DNA from: Misgurnus anguillicaudatus
Taxonomy: Eukaryota; Chordata; Actinopteri; Cypriniformes; Cobitidae
Assembly: GCF_027580225.2 (NCBI RefSeq)
Contig: NW_027395277.1
Span: forward strand, 558,001 to 622,000
Direction: 5' to 3'
Length of the DNA stretch: 64,000 nt
The notes below the pieces were generated by a model that was not told the DNA's origin, made no database searches, and worked only from the letters and a program-made list of their open reading frames with translations. Made by a program: the position numbers and the translations under genes. Positions 25,231 through 46,507 of this stretch are shown piece after piece; the first letter of the stretch is position 1, and the number at the start of each line of letters is the position of its first letter.

Positions 25231-25479
25231 GGTATTTTGTGATTGCAATTAAACGCACATTTCATTCTTACAATGACAATAAAAATATACTTTCTTCTAA
25301 ATGAGAACATTTTTTGTTTTTTTTTTCTACATACTTCTATAAAAAAATTGGTGGGTCCTGAGATTATACCTGTCGGGGGTCACGTAATGAAAATGTTTGT
25401 GAACCACTAAGTGCATGTAATGTGAAAATATTTATTTTAGAATATAGTCCATATTTTAAGTTTTGGTGTTTAGGATTAG

Positions 25480-25903
25480 ATTTTTGTACTTGTTTCTACG
25501 CAATTCTGCCGACCCTGATACAGCACACGAGGCCATTACGTCTGTCATAAACACGCGCTAATGAACTGAAAGTGAAAATGAAAGTTTGCTTCATATCGAA
25601 CATTGGCCGTTTCTCAAACGGAAGGCTGCATCCTTCGGAGGTCTTATTGCAGAATATTAACTATTATAAAGTTTACTAGTATACTTAGTTAGTCGTAACT
25701 GTTGTAGGCTAATATTCTTATGACTTGCGAATGTTATGCTCTGTTAACTGAAATAAACCAGGCTTGATGACGTATGTAGCCTGCATTATGTGACCTCAGG
25801 AGGGCGCAGTCTTCGTTTGAGAAACAGTTATAGTACAACCCAATGACAGTGTGATTACAGTAATGTAGTTCAGCTCCTCTGGGACAGAAGGGTTTTGATG
25901 AAG
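25480..25903 (+). promoter_or_regulatory. promoter region and untranslated first exon of copy 3
   Basis: The block is homologous to 9780-10015 and ends at the shared donor GATGAAG|GTGAGT (25903). It is about 215 bp longer than the copy 2 version, and the extra block (about 25524-25741) holds the interferon-response element. No clear TATA box. First-exon status is inferred from conservation of the donor and its position. Confidence 0.5.
25568..25584 (+). promoter_or_regulatory. ISRE/IRF-binding element
   Basis: GAAAGTGAAAATGAAAG is three GAAA units at 2-nt spacing, an exact fit to the GAAANNGAAANNGAAA core recognised by IRF proteins and ISGF3. It lies about 320 bp upstream of the end of the inferred first exon of copy 3. 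It is absent from the retained part of the copy 2 promoter. Confidence 0.7.
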
Positions 25904-26569
25904 GTGAGTGAATTAACCTTTATAAAATAATCAGCACATAGACACATTTATATAAATCTTTATAGAAACAAGTTTTGAAGTAATTTAATAAATTGAAACA
26001 ATAAAAAATATATATTTAATAATACATTTATAAATTGACATGTATAAAGTTAATTTAAATATATATAAATTAATGTAAAAATGTATTTGGTTAGGCTAGG
26101 CTAATTTCTTTCTTATGTAAACTATGACTTGACAATTTCGTTGTAATGGACAAAATCCACTGCTTACTGTTTATTTGAGCAATACTAAATATACTGTGCA
26201 CAGGACCATGGACAGAACAATTCGTTTTTATGGGGGGCACGTTTTTTAATAAAGTGAGAAACAGGCTGAACAACTTCTTCAAACTTGAACAAAGTCTTCA
26301 GTTTCACAAACAACACAATATTCAGTGGCGGCTGGTGCCACAACAGTTTAGGAGGGGCGCACTTTCAGAGGAGTTTTTTGTTCAGATAAGAGAACATACA
26401 GAACCGTTTTGGCAGAGGTTTAGTGTCTATTCGTCCTGTAGGTGTTGCTCTAATATGTTAAATGTCAAGCTCTACAATCACATATGGGCAGTTTCCATGA
26501 CAGTTTATTATTCTAGACTAGGCCTTAATTAATATATTTTATTACTTTTATTATATATTCTAACTGAGG

Positions 26570-27281
26570 GAACGAGGTTGTTCCTTAAAATCTCGCAATA
26601 CATGTCATCCTCTCCTTAATACAGTGCAGTCGCCCTGTCCCATGTGCAGAAAAACACCCCTAAAGCATGATGCTACCAACCCCATGCTTCACAGTAGAGA
26701 TGGTGTTCTTGGGATGGTACTCATCATTCTTCTTCCTCCAAACACGTTTAGTGGAATTATGACCAAATAGTTCTATTTTGGTCTCATCTGACCACATGAC
26801 TTTCTCCCATGACTCCTCTGGATCATCCAAATAGTCATTGGCAAACTTAAGACGGGTCTGGACATGTGCTGGTTTAAGCAGGGGAACCTTCCGTGCCATG
26901 CATGATTTCAAACCATGACGTCTTAGTGTATTACCAACAGTAACCTTGGAAACGGTGGTCCCAGCTCTTTTCAGGTCATTGACCAGCTCCTCTCGTGTAG
27001 TTCTGGGTTGATTTCTCACCTTTCTTAGGATCATTGAGACCCCAGGAGGTGAGATCTGGCATGGAGCCCCAGTACGAGGGAGATTGACAGTCATGTTTAG
27101 CTTCTTCCTTTCTAGCCTTGTGGAGGTGTACAATTTTGTCTCTAGTGTCTTTGGACAGCTCTTTGGTCTTGGCCATGTTAGTAGTTGGATTCTTACTAAT
27201 TGTATGGGGTGGACAGGTGTCTTTATGCAGCTAACGACCTCAAACAGGTCCATCTAATTTAGAATAATAAAGGAGTGGAGG
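26570..27281 (-). mobile_element. Tc1 fragment with broken transposase
   Basis: It is the inverse of the 5' two-thirds of the element at 2019-3582, ending in the transposase region that includes [13 protein letters not shown]. Both terminal repeats are incomplete. An in-frame start ([15 protein letters not shown]) is present, but the frame shifts. It lies in intron 1 of copy 3. Confidence 0.85.
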
Positions 27282-27425
27282 TGCCTGCCTCAGCCTGCCC
27301 CTCACCGAGGGCGTCCTGCAGCGGCCGCCCCATTCCTCCCCGGGCTCTTCTGAGAAGCGAGGAACCGGTCCCCAGCAGCCCGCTAAACAAGATGGAAAAA
27401 GAAAATCCAAGCGGCCCTTTTGTTG
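27282..27425 (+). mobile_element. DIRS gag tail fragment
   Basis: The plus strand encodes a Pro/Ser/Arg-rich stretch ending KRKSKRP, matching the basic gag tail at 19170-19361 on the opposite strand. It directly abuts the Tc1 fragment. Confidence 0.6.
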
Positions 27426-27647
27426 CTTAGCAAACCATAAGACATAAAACAGAATGTGTTTTTTAAAGCATAAACCACGGAAACACATTGTATTATACCA
27501 AATACACAAAATAACATTGTTTTTAGCAATGAAATAGTGAATTGTGCTTTACGAATGTAAGACTTCGACTTTTATTAGGTAATGTAAGATGTTCATGATG
27601 AATGATTTAATCCTCACTGATGTGCTCTTATATTGTCAGTGTTCAGA

Positions 27648-36674
<9,027 letters not shown>

Positions 36675-37185
36675 CACAGTGAGTAACACATTATATACTG
36701 ATGTTATGTGTTGTTGATCTTTGATTTATAATGCAGCGTATGAAAGTCCTGTGATGTGACACGCTGTTCTTCATATAAAGCGATTTTAAACATCATTTTA
36801 AGTTTTCTACCATACATAAGTGTAAAGTGTTTAACTGTAAAGCAGAAATACTGAGTAAAGTTCAATTTCTATTATTAATTTATCTACTGGAGGTTACGTC
36901 TCTATTATAATGTCTCTGGTTAAGTGTTTTAGTAAAGTTACAAAGACAGTTTCAGAGAGGAATCTGGAGTTTGTTGTTGAATATAAACCAGTAACAGTTC
37001 AAATAATAATCAGTGTGACTCTGTTTAAAATGTTTATCACTCCATCTTTAGAGTAAATTGTCATTCGCATTTTTTTATTATTTTATTTTTTATTTTAAAG
37101 ATTCATGAATGCAGTCGTGTGAATCAATAATGGAAGAAGATGAAGGTACTGTATGAGTTTATTGTCTGTTGTTTTCTGTCATTAG

Positions 37186-38414
37186 GGGCCCTATTTTAAC
37201 GATCTGAAACGCAAGTCCGAAGCGCAAAGCGCAAGTGACTTTGTGGGCGGATCTTGGGCGCTGTTGCTATTTTCCCGGCGGGAAAAATAAGTCTTGCGCC
37301 GGGCGCAAATCAATAAGGGGTTGGTCTGAAGTAGGTTCATTATTCATAGGTGTGGTTTGGGCGTAACGTCAAATAAACCAATCAGAACGCTATCCAACAT
37401 TCCCTTTAAACGCAAGGGCGCAAGTTCCATGGCGGGTTGCTATTATTATGACGGATTTGACAGGCGCACGCCAGGAGCGGTTCACAGCCGAGGAGACCGA
37501 CGTTCTTGTAAGGGCAGTCAAAGACAGGGAAGTTGTTTTGTATGGGGGTGGGAGAAACCCGCCCAAATCAGCGTCGGTTAAACAGGCGTGAGAGGAAATA
37601 GACGCAATTGTCTCATCAGCTGCGCCAAGCACTACAATGATGTCAGGAGACGGGGGGATCCCAAGCTTGCCAGCATAAATCGGGCACGCCGGGCACACAG
37701 GAGGACATCGCTGCGTCCACCCTCACCACTGAAAGGGTTTGGGGGCTTTGAAATCGGACACAAGATACGCAAGCAAGGTCCAACCCCAAAGTACACTTAC
37801 AAATCAAGTTCACATACATGAAGGTTTCTTATGATAACATTTTAATTATTATTTAGATAAAATAAATGTAATACAGCCACACAACAAACTTATGAAAATA
37901 TTTTAATCGTTATTTGCATGATAATTGTTTAACGCTGCCACACAATATAAATAAAAACTATCACCACAATGCTCACCACAATGATTTCCCTTATCTCATG
38001 TATTAATATTTTTATTGTAACAATTTATGATTTAATGATTTCCCTTATCTTATATTTTTTATTGTAACAATTTATGATTTGCAAAAATAACTGTTGCATC
38101 TTAGATAAGCAATGCGCGTTGTGCACGCTATACATTATGGTCAAGCATGCGCCCTTAAAATAGCATAATGAACCACGCGCAACGCGCCACTGACTTTAGC
38201 GCAATTGTTTTTTGAAACTGCAAAATAGCATAAGAGATGGTTTGCGCCGGAGCACGCCTCCTTTTGCGCTGAACCGCCCAGGGAGCGCAAGTTCATTCCC
38301 TAGTTTGCCGATGTGCGTCTGTGGAGGGAAAAACCCGCTGTGCGCCGGTGCAAAATACGAAATGATACATGCGTCACTGACAAAGTCAATTGCGCTGGGT
38401 GCAAGATAGGGCCC
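37186..38414 (+). mobile_element. PIF/Harbinger-type element in the last intron of copy 3
   Basis: Ends GGGCCCTATTTTAACG and the inverse TAGGGCCC, with GC-rich GCGCAA motifs inside. TAG is duplicated on both sides (37183-37185, 38415-38417). Copies 1 and 2 have the uninterrupted sequence CATTAGGTCTGAAATTG, which fixes the borders. Confidence 0.88.
37449..37835 (+). pseudogene. Harbinger-associated Myb/SANT-like protein, broken
   Basis: The frame from ATG at 37449 encodes an ERFTAEETDVLVRAVKDRE segment resembling the Myb/SANT-like DNA-binding proteins of Harbinger elements. A stop (TGA, where Trp is expected) follows KSASVKQA, and further frame changes lead to a basic region. Role in living elements: binding the transposon ends with the transposase. 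No transposase gene is present here. Confidence 0.6.
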
Positions 38415-38523
38415 TAGGTCTGAAATTGAGTTTCATGGTTAATATTTTTATTTTTAATTGGATGACTAACAGTAAATCTGAAATTTGATGAAGTAACACG
38501 AAAACAAATCTTTTTAATTGTAG

Positions 38524-38850
38524 GTCTGGACTGCTTGGACATCAGATAAAAATCTAGAAGAGTTTCTTTGACATTTTTAAACCTTTTATAGATTTATGAT
38601 TTACATTGTATGCCTTTCAAATATTATTTAGTTTTACATCGTTTTTACAAATTACCTTATAAATATAATATATGTGTGTTAAATCAAAACATTGATGGGT
38701 GTTATGTTTTTTTATTCTGATATTGATAACAGATGTAGCTTTTAGAAGTGCTAACACTTTTCATAACAGAAACATTATGATCAGTATTATAGATCAAAAA
38801 TAAAATCTTAAATGTTGAGTTTTTAAATGATTAGTTGGTTGTTGATTTAT
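38524..38850 (+). other. former last exon and 3' flank of copy 3
   Basis: The sequence GTCTGGACTGCTTGGACATC matches the final coding exon of copies 1 and 2. An upstream TAA at 36672 makes it non-coding here. The following flank aligns with the 3' flanks of the other copies. Confidence 0.6.
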
Positions 38851-39169
38851 CTAGACATTGGTAATAGGTGTCTGTTGAACTGGATTTTAAAAACTAATCA
38901 CATATGAGCTTTATAACTTCATCCACTGTGTGTTACTGTTGTAAATGTGCTTCCATAAATCAGTTATGCTGAGATTGATTAAGTTCACTTGTTTACTGTT
39001 TTTTTATTATTTTGAGTCAGTGACTTTATTGAGGTTTTTTTTGTGTGTGTGTGGTTTCAGATGTATTGAGGGAATTCACTTTCTTAAAAAGCACTGGTTA
39101 TGTTTGCTGTCTATAGAGATAACTGTAATATTGTATAAAATAATCTAAACAAACCACCAACGAAAACTT

Positions 39170-39545
39170 TTCACAAACGTTTTTAATGGCATTATAAAGA
39201 CAAAAATGTTGCCTTGAAACAATGTGTCAAAAGGTCTGTACAAAAATGACAATTTAAGAATAAAGCTTTTCTTTGCAATGTTAATATCAACATTTTTAGT
39301 GGGATTTATTAATCATCACTTTTTTAAAATTTAATTGTAAATATATGAATAAATAAGAGCTCAGGAATCATCTGCATATCTAACTAAACACAGAAATCAG
39401 ATTTATATCGGTCTCCTGTTTATAGATGATCCGGTTCTGCTGTAATTTACAAAAAGCAACATCTGGATCTCCTGTACAACTGTCAGACACGTCATTTGTA
39501 TGATTGTTATATACTGTCTGGATGTGTGACAAATTTGAGATATTT
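39170..39545. repeat. duplicated block shared with 58733-59050
   Basis: The run AATGTGTCAAAAGGTCTGTA and the later GATGATCCG...CTG occur in the same order in both places, with indels. It may be the 3' UTR of a duplicated minus-strand gene whose candidate last exon is at 59221-59284. Confidence 0.5.
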
Positions 39546-39696
39546 GTGTGACAAATTTGTGTATTTATAAATTACAACAATAATCTTTAAGTAGGTGCAT
39601 TTATTATAAGCGACTTACAAATGAGGTAAACAATATAAGTAATTAAGTCAACACAAGAACAGCAATATAAGTGCAACAAATCTAGTCTCATAAGTT

Positions 39697-39960
39697 AAAG
39701 GAAAACACCACCGTTTTTCAATATTTTACTATGTTCTTACCTCAACTTAGACAAATTAATACATGGCTATCTTTTTTCAATGCGTGCACTGTACAGCGCG
39801 TCGTGAATGTGTTAGCATTTAGCTTAGCCCCATTCATACCCATGGCCCCAAACAAAAGTTTTATTTTGTTCCATCATATTTACTCGTGTAACTACTTTAA
39901 ATAGGAAAACATGCAAGTGTTTGGTGGATTTCGGGAAACGCACCCATGGTAAACTCTAAT
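39697..39960. repeat. one arm of a TTAA MITE
   Basis: ACCTCAACTTAGACAAATTA and GTGTTAGCATTTAGCTTAGC match one arm of the element at 62797-63201. The second arm is missing. Confidence 0.6.
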
Positions 39961-40593
39961 GTTTCATATTTCATTAATAGTGATGCATTGACAGTAATTT
40001 ATTAATTTGTGACTTGTGAGTATGCAGCAAACCATTAACACCTACTGGCCTTAGTTGGTAAAACATAGTTGTGATTTTAACTTGAAATTTGGAACAGAAC
40101 TTATTGAGACTCATGGCCTTATTTTAAATACACTTATATTTTTAGTTAAAAAATAAACTTAAACTGCTATAGGTATTTTTTTATTTCATATTTACAACTC
40201 TAGACACTTCATTTTAGAACCTTTAAAGTGTTGTCTTAAAAAAAAGATTTTGCTTCTAGACTTAAGAATGACAGAGTTAAATTAATTTAAATTAATTTGA
40301 AGGTGCACATCACCTCCCCTTCCACTCAAAATAGGGGGTTAAACTTAAAGGGTTAAACATTTTCATTTATTAATCTGTTGTTTAGTTTTGATTTAATGTT
40401 AATACTTAACTCTTTTCCGCCATTGACAAGTTATCTCTTTAATTAAGAAAAAAACGTTTCCCTGCCAATGACATTTACCTGCCGAGTTTTTACGTAATCT
40501 ATAATTCTGCTATTATCCACTAGGTGGCGCTCTTACCCAACTTATAAAATCTGAACCATCAACTAATGAAAAACATATAACTCTGTGTATCTA

Positions 40594-40713
40594 CTTTACT
40601 TTACTTTACTTTACTTTACTTTACTTTACTTTACTTTACTTTACTTTACTTTACTTTACTTTACTTTACTTTACTTTACTTTACTTTACTTTACTTTACT
40701 TTACTTTACTTTA
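40594..40713. repeat. (TTTAC)n microsatellite
   Basis: About 24 perfect units of the pentamer. The peptide frame across it is an artefact. Confidence 0.97.
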
Positions 40714-41178
40714 CACATAACACATAAGAAACAATGTTACAAGTTTTGCCACCAGGAACTTCAGTGTGTTTTAATGAGCTTAAATACTCAAAGCAAAATA
40801 TATATGTATTTTTTTATTGAACAAAATTGAGTAATTACAATCAACAAATCAACAATAAGGAATAACATTATAAGAAAAGAACAAAAATACCAACAAAAAT
40901 AAAATAATTATAATGGCTCATATCAGACAAAAGAAAAAGTATACATTTATAAGAAGGTGAGGACATTATAAAATTTAAGAGACATCACAAAATAAAAACA
41001 TTGAAAAGATTAAAAGTCGTGCAAATTGTGCATGTTTTGATTGCTTTCTTGTTGAGAGAAAACAAAATTGTTTTTAAATACTGTTTAAACTCTTGCAAGA
41101 ATACAACATAAATTGGTCTACAGTTAGAAAATTTGCATTTATGTATATAAAACCTACACAAATACAAAATCAGATTTA

Positions 41179-42348
41179 TTATAAAACACACATTTGGGTC
41201 TCCTTCAAAAAATCCAAAAATAACAAATTTAGGAAAAAACCTTTAACAATATTATTTGAAATAAATAAACCAACATATTTCCAAAACTGCTGAGTATAAT
41301 TGCACAACCAAAACATATGAAGAAGTGTTTCAGTGTCATTCTGACAAAAAGTACATTTGGTGTCGAAATTAGAGTTGAATCTTTTTCTTAAAAAATCTTT
41401 GGTAGGGTATATATTATGAAGTAATTTAAAAGAAACTTCTTTTACTTTGTTTGTAAGTAAAAATCTTTGTTGCAAGGACCATATGTTATTCCAATTTAAA
41501 TTATCAAAAAGTCTATTCCAATATGAAACTGCAGAGGGAGCACAAGCAACATTTTCAATGAGTATAGCTCTTATTTTTTGGATTCTTCCTTTCTTTTCAA
41601 CAAAACATATCTTCCCGATAAGAGTGTTCACAGGCTCCGGTAATGAAATTGAACTCATAGTTAATGTGTAATTTTTGAAAAGCATGTATAAACCAGATGG
41701 TATGGCATCCATAACAATGGCAAACTCTTTAGGAGTTACTGGTATATTGTATTTCAAAAGAAATTCAGCATATCTGAACAATATGCCTTTTTTATCAAAG
41801 AGCTGCCCCACAAGATATATTCCATTATCAAACCAGTGCTTATAGAACAAAGACTTATTTTTAAATAAAATATTCCTATTGTTCCAAATATAACACCTGT
41901 GGGGGGAAAAATTATGCTTGTACATAAGATTCCAAGCCAAAAGAGCCTGTTTGTGAAAGTTAGAAAGTTTAACAGGAAGTTTTTGAATACCATAATTGCA
42001 CATTAAAACAAAATGTACTCCACCCAATTGTGAAAAGACAAACTGAGGGAATATATTCCACACAGAGGTTGGGTTATTAAGGAATCGACTTAGCCAATTG
42101 ATTTTAATTGAGCTGTTTAATGTATTGAAATCAATAAAATTTAGTCCTCCATTTTTGTGAGAGTTTATTATGACTGCCTTCTTTAAATAGTGGGGTTTGT
42201 TTTTCCATAAAAACTTAAACAAAATACTATCTATTAATTTGCAAGTGGACTTGTCAATATGCAAAGATTGAGCAGCATAAGTGAGGCGAGATAAGCCCTC
42301 AGCTTTGACAAGTAAACTTCTGCCTTTTAAAGAAAGGTCCCTTTGCAA
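41179..42348 (-). pseudogene. L1-like ORF2, C-terminal part
   Basis: The open 389-codon stretch includes LSLKGRSLLVKAEGLSRLTY, FLWKNKPHYLKK and a late Cys/His region (CTFCQNDTETLLHMFWLC) typical of L1/Tx1 ORF2 tails. A homopolymer near 42361-42375 shifts the frame from the upstream part. Confidence 0.88.
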
Positions 42349-42483
42349 CCAGCAGTTAAACCTTTTTTTTTTTTTTTGTTATAATTGGATCAAAGTTAGC
42401 AGAGCACCTTAACTTGTCTTCAATTATCTGTATACCTAAATAAGTAACACTATTTTTAACAGTAATACCATTAATTGAAGAAG

Positions 42484-43359
42484 TCAAGCAATTTTTAACT
42501 GAAAGCAGTTCACACTTATTAAGATTAAGGTGTAGACCTGAAGCTCTATAGAGAAAAGCTGGAGAGTATGGAATGCAATCGGAATTTGAAGAGAATCTTC
42601 CAAAAATAAAACTGTGTCGTCTGCCAATTGACTAATAATTATCTCTGAATTATCAATACTTATACCTTTTAGATTACTTGTTTTGATATACAAACTTAAA
42701 AATTGGGTTGCAATTATGAAAAGATAGGGAGATACTGGACATCCTTGTCGTACACCACGTTTTAAAAAAAATCTAGGAGAAGTGCTATTACCTAACTTAA
42801 TGGAACTATTACTATTTCTATACAGCATTTGGACCATTTTACAAAAAGTTTCACCAAATCCAATTCTATGCATCGCCTGAAACAGGAAATCATGTTCTAG
42901 CGTATCAAATGCTTTATAATAATCTAAAAATAACAAAAAGCTTTCTTTTGGAAGTAAATGTGAGTAATCCAAAATATCTAATATTAAACGTATGTTGTTT
43001 GAAATATGTCTATTAGGCATAAAACCTGATTGTGTTTCATCTATAATAGAATTTAGTACTGATTTAATTCTTTTAGCCATTACTAAGGTTACTATTTTGT
43101 AATCATTATTTAGTAAGGTGATTGGGCGCCAATTGTCTATGAGAAGGGGGTCTTTGTTTGGTTTTGGGATTAAAGTTATTATTCCTTGACATAAAGTAGG
43201 TGGTAGAAAAGATTTTTCTATGCTTTCTTTGAAAACCTCTAATAAAAATGGTGCTATGTTTTCATTAAATAATTTATAGAATTCTGAAGTGAGTCCATCG
43301 GTTCCTGGAGATTTTCCATTTTTTAATAAATTAATCGCATCAACAATCTCTTTCGAGGA
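42484..43359 (-). pseudogene. L1-like ORF2, reverse transcriptase core
   Basis: It carries the RT motifs DETQSGFMPNRHISNNIRL, FLDYYKAFDTLEHDF (catalytic Asp), KRGVRQGCPVSPYLF and SQLADDTVLF, where the canonical FADD Phe is replaced by Leu. It is separated from the C-terminal part by a frame change and breaks off at the insertion at 43360. Confidence 0.88.
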
Positions 43360-44088
43360 GGCTGTTTACACTTGGCATTAACATGTGTTTTCGTCGATCG
43401 GATCACAAGTGGACGACATTAATGCCAGGTGTAAACGGTGTTCAAAACGTTTTGAGCTCGTCCACTTTCGACCACTTTCAACCACATCCAGAGGTGTTCG
43501 AAACCACTTTCGATCGGATCGCTTTGGAGCTGCGGAACGCACATGTGGTTGAATGCGTTCGAACAGCCACACGCGACCGCCTTCTCTCCGCCCATTTATC
43601 TAATCTGAGGTATTAAACACAAGTTTTACGTCTTTTTTGACTTCTGGCGTGAACATTCGGTGAACAGCGCTATTTTTAGCCTTTCATTGATAAAACTAAG
43701 CGGCTGATCTCCGTAGTTTCGTTTTGAAAGCGTGTGAAAGTTGCGCGATCCTATTTCATCAATTGCGCTGAAAATTCAAAGAAAGCTCTTACATACTCAT
43801 GTACAAAACACTGTGCAGCATGTTTACTTGCTAAACAAGCAGTGCACTCCGACATTATATTAGTTTGCGTCCATATAAACTCATAATTACACCCGCTCGG
43901 GTTTGAATGACAGCAGGGAGACTCGCCCACCGTCTCATAGACCACCCCCTCATAGTATTCAGCACAGAAGCGGTCGAAAGTGGACAAAAGAGACGAATTT
44001 AAATACCAAGTGTAAACGTCATGTGTCTCTCTCGTCCACTTGTGATCCGATCGATGAAAACACATCTTAATACCAAGTGTAAACAGCC
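43360..44088. mobile_element. 729-bp DNA transposon in the LINE
   Basis: The left end GGCTGTTTACACTTGGCATT and right end AATACCAAGTGTAAACAGCC are inverted. The TIR continues for about 55 bp through TCGATCGGATCACAAGTGGA. No transposase. Family not assigned. Confidence 0.8.
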
Positions 44089-44141
44089 CCAGATTGATAG
44101 GGGCATCACAAAAGGCTTTATCTACCATATTCAGTTGTTCT

Positions 44142-45477
44142 CAGGCCCGGAGTGGGTAATCGGGAGAACCGGGAGGATTCCCGGTGGGCCGCTTCACTTT
44201 TGGGCCGGTCGAGTTTTTTTTTTTTTTTTACATTTGTCACGTTAGTGAGTCTGTCTTCTCTTAAATGACACTTCACACGTTTAGCATTGACACTGCAGCG
44301 CGCAGCCTCTGCATGGGTTGTACCATGTGAAGGAGTTTTCCCCTCCCCTCCCATAGAGTTGGTTCGGTCCATAGCACGTCTATTCCAAAACTTTTCTCCG
44401 GTAGGCTGGGCCGGCGCTACCGTAACAAAACGCGTCTGAGAGGAGGAGGGCGTAAAAAAAAACAGGTTGAAGAAAAAAGCCATTGTAGGAGGATGCTGCC
44501 AAATGTGCCAAACTTACAGATTTATTTTCAAGAGGACAAACAAAAGTGACAACAGGTAACTTAAAGAGAAATAAGCCTAGTAATGGTTAGCATTAGCAAC
44601 GTAATTATTCGGCTAATACCGTTTTCAAACTATTTACAAGCCAACATTTTTTTGTTAAAATATTAGCCTTTTGTGTATACATGGCGATTCATAGACTTTG
44701 CAAATATTATGCAAGCAGTTTCTGAGCAGCAGATAAGCCAGTTCCCCGCTAAAAACGAGGAGGCAATGAGTAAACAATAAGTTATTTAACCCTCAGGTTG
44801 TGTTCAGAACCATATAACACCTTTTGTGTTCCCAGTCAAAAATGAGCAGCCTAAAAAAAGCTTATAAATCACTTTTTATGCTATATATTTACCCAAGATT
44901 GGATTTAATATTTTTGTCAAATTGTTTTCTTTTTAAATTAGGACTGGGTTTTATATTTCTATTTGCACCTGATTAATCATAGGCGTCATAGCATTAGCAA
45001 TGCTAATAATTTATCAACCTTTCCTTGTGGAATAGACTCTAAACAGGGCTGGGTTATTTTTGACCCATAATGGGTAAATATTGGACAGAACACGCTGCTG
45101 GGTTAAAATTGACCCAATGCTGGGTTGTTTTAACCCAACTGTTGGGTTATTATAATCCATGGTTGCATAACAACAACCCAACATTGGGTTATTTTTAACC
45201 CAGCATTTGTTCTGTCCAATATTTACCCATTATGGGTCAAAAATAACCCAGAGTGTAGAGGAATAGTTTTGTTAACTTCTTATCTTAAGTGAAATATTAT
45301 TTAACTTTTACCTTATTTGTTGAACCATGATATTAATAAAAACTATAGTAAGAGCTGAACTGTTGCTTTATTTATCCAATTTGAAAAAAGTGCTAATTTG
45401 GAATAACACTATGGAAAAAGTGGGCCGGTCTTGGGCCTGAAACTCCCGGGCTGAAAAGTGGCCCCACTCCGGCCCTG
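44142..45477. mobile_element. hAT-type element with perfect 8-bp duplication
   Basis: It starts CAGGCCCGGAGTGGG and ends CCCCACTCCGGCCCTG. Both flanks are GTTGTTCT (44134-44141 and 45478-45485). The interior is non-coding and contains the palindromic MITE at 45045-45255. Confidence 0.88.
45045..45255. mobile_element. palindromic MITE (GGGTTATTTTTGACCC)
   Basis: An almost perfect palindrome of about 210 bp. CTGGGTTATTTTTGACCCAT at the left is the inverse of ATGGGTCAAAAATAACCCAG at the right. Nested in the hAT element. Confidence 0.85.
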
Positions 45478-45620
45478 GTTGTTCTACATTCTGAATAGAA
45501 TCAAAGAAGTTATTCACATCTTGGTGGCAGACTTGTGATGAATATAGCTCGCTATAAAATTTTGCACAGAATTGTCCAATAAGTTTCGGGTCCTCATTTA
45601 TTGTGCCATCAATTATAAGT

Positions 45621-46500
45621 TTTTTAATATTGTTTTCAAAGCAAAATATTCATCTGTGAAGCCATAGTTAATAAAGAATCAACACAATGTCAAAGTTCAT
45701 ATGAATTGTCTAAATGTGTTCACCACTTATATTTGTATCGTGTCTTGTCTTGCTTTTCAAGATGGTGCATGAAGTTAAAACAACACTTTACCTTATTGTA
45801 GCAAGAACAGATTTTCTGTATCACTTCTTTAGGCATGCGCTCTCCATGAACACTCCAAAATCTGTGTTAGGTTTTTGTTTGTTTATTTTCTTAGATATAG
45901 ATTTCAACACTTTCCCCTGATACACAGTTTATGTGTTATAAAACAGAATTCATTATTTTATTGCATTAACTGTTTATACAAGTTTAGAAATTTAGCATGT
46001 GTGACCTATTGCAAAATAAATGTCCCAAATGATTTTACTGTACCTGTAACAGTATTGTATACATGTTTACTGTGTTAATTTAATAAATGCAGTTCTTAAA
46101 TTGACAGATTTTTGTCAGTGTTTGTGACAGATTTTCCACCGAAATCCAGTTCAGTGATTTTGGACCGGACTTTAAGTTTTAATTTAACAATTTATTTTGT
46201 AGGAAAATAAAGAGTGAGTTTGGTATGAATGTTTTGCTAAATGCATTGAATTAATATCATAATCATGTAATGTATTTCGATACAAGATTATATATGTATC
46301 TTGTAAAAAATTAATCTGAGATATTCACTTTAAACCACTTCCCACTATGTAATTAATAATGTAAATGATCCAATATACAATACACGATTCCGTCAATTTT
46401 AAGCCTTTTTTTCGATTTTACAGTCACAATTGCATACTTTTACATATGAATTCATGAAAATAAATTCTTTTTTAAGGCTAAACTTTTTCCATTTTTCATT
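45621..46500. other. AT-rich intergenic DNA, no gene seen
   Basis: Several short open frames occur, but none has coding character or recognisable similarity. It probably includes the 3' UTR of the minus-strand actinoporin-like gene near 46400-46507. Confidence 0.4.
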
Positions 46501-46507
46501 TTTAGCC

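Larger units (their letters stand above)
40800..45620 (-). mobile_element. L1-like LINE, 5'-truncated, interrupted by two DNA transposons
   Basis: The minus strand encodes the reverse transcriptase and C-terminal region of an L1/Tx1-type ORF2. 40800-41178 is the 3' UTR. Sequence at 45480-45620 continues the LINE upstream of the inserts, and the rest of the 5' part is missing. Two elements (43360-44088 and 44142-45477) interrupt it. Confidence 0.85.

Noticed and set aside
40585..40830. Open frame of LYFTL repeats
   Set aside because: Translation of the TTTAC microsatellite.
43378..44483. Open frames across 43.4-44.5 kb
   Set aside because: They fall in the terminal repeats of two DNA transposons.
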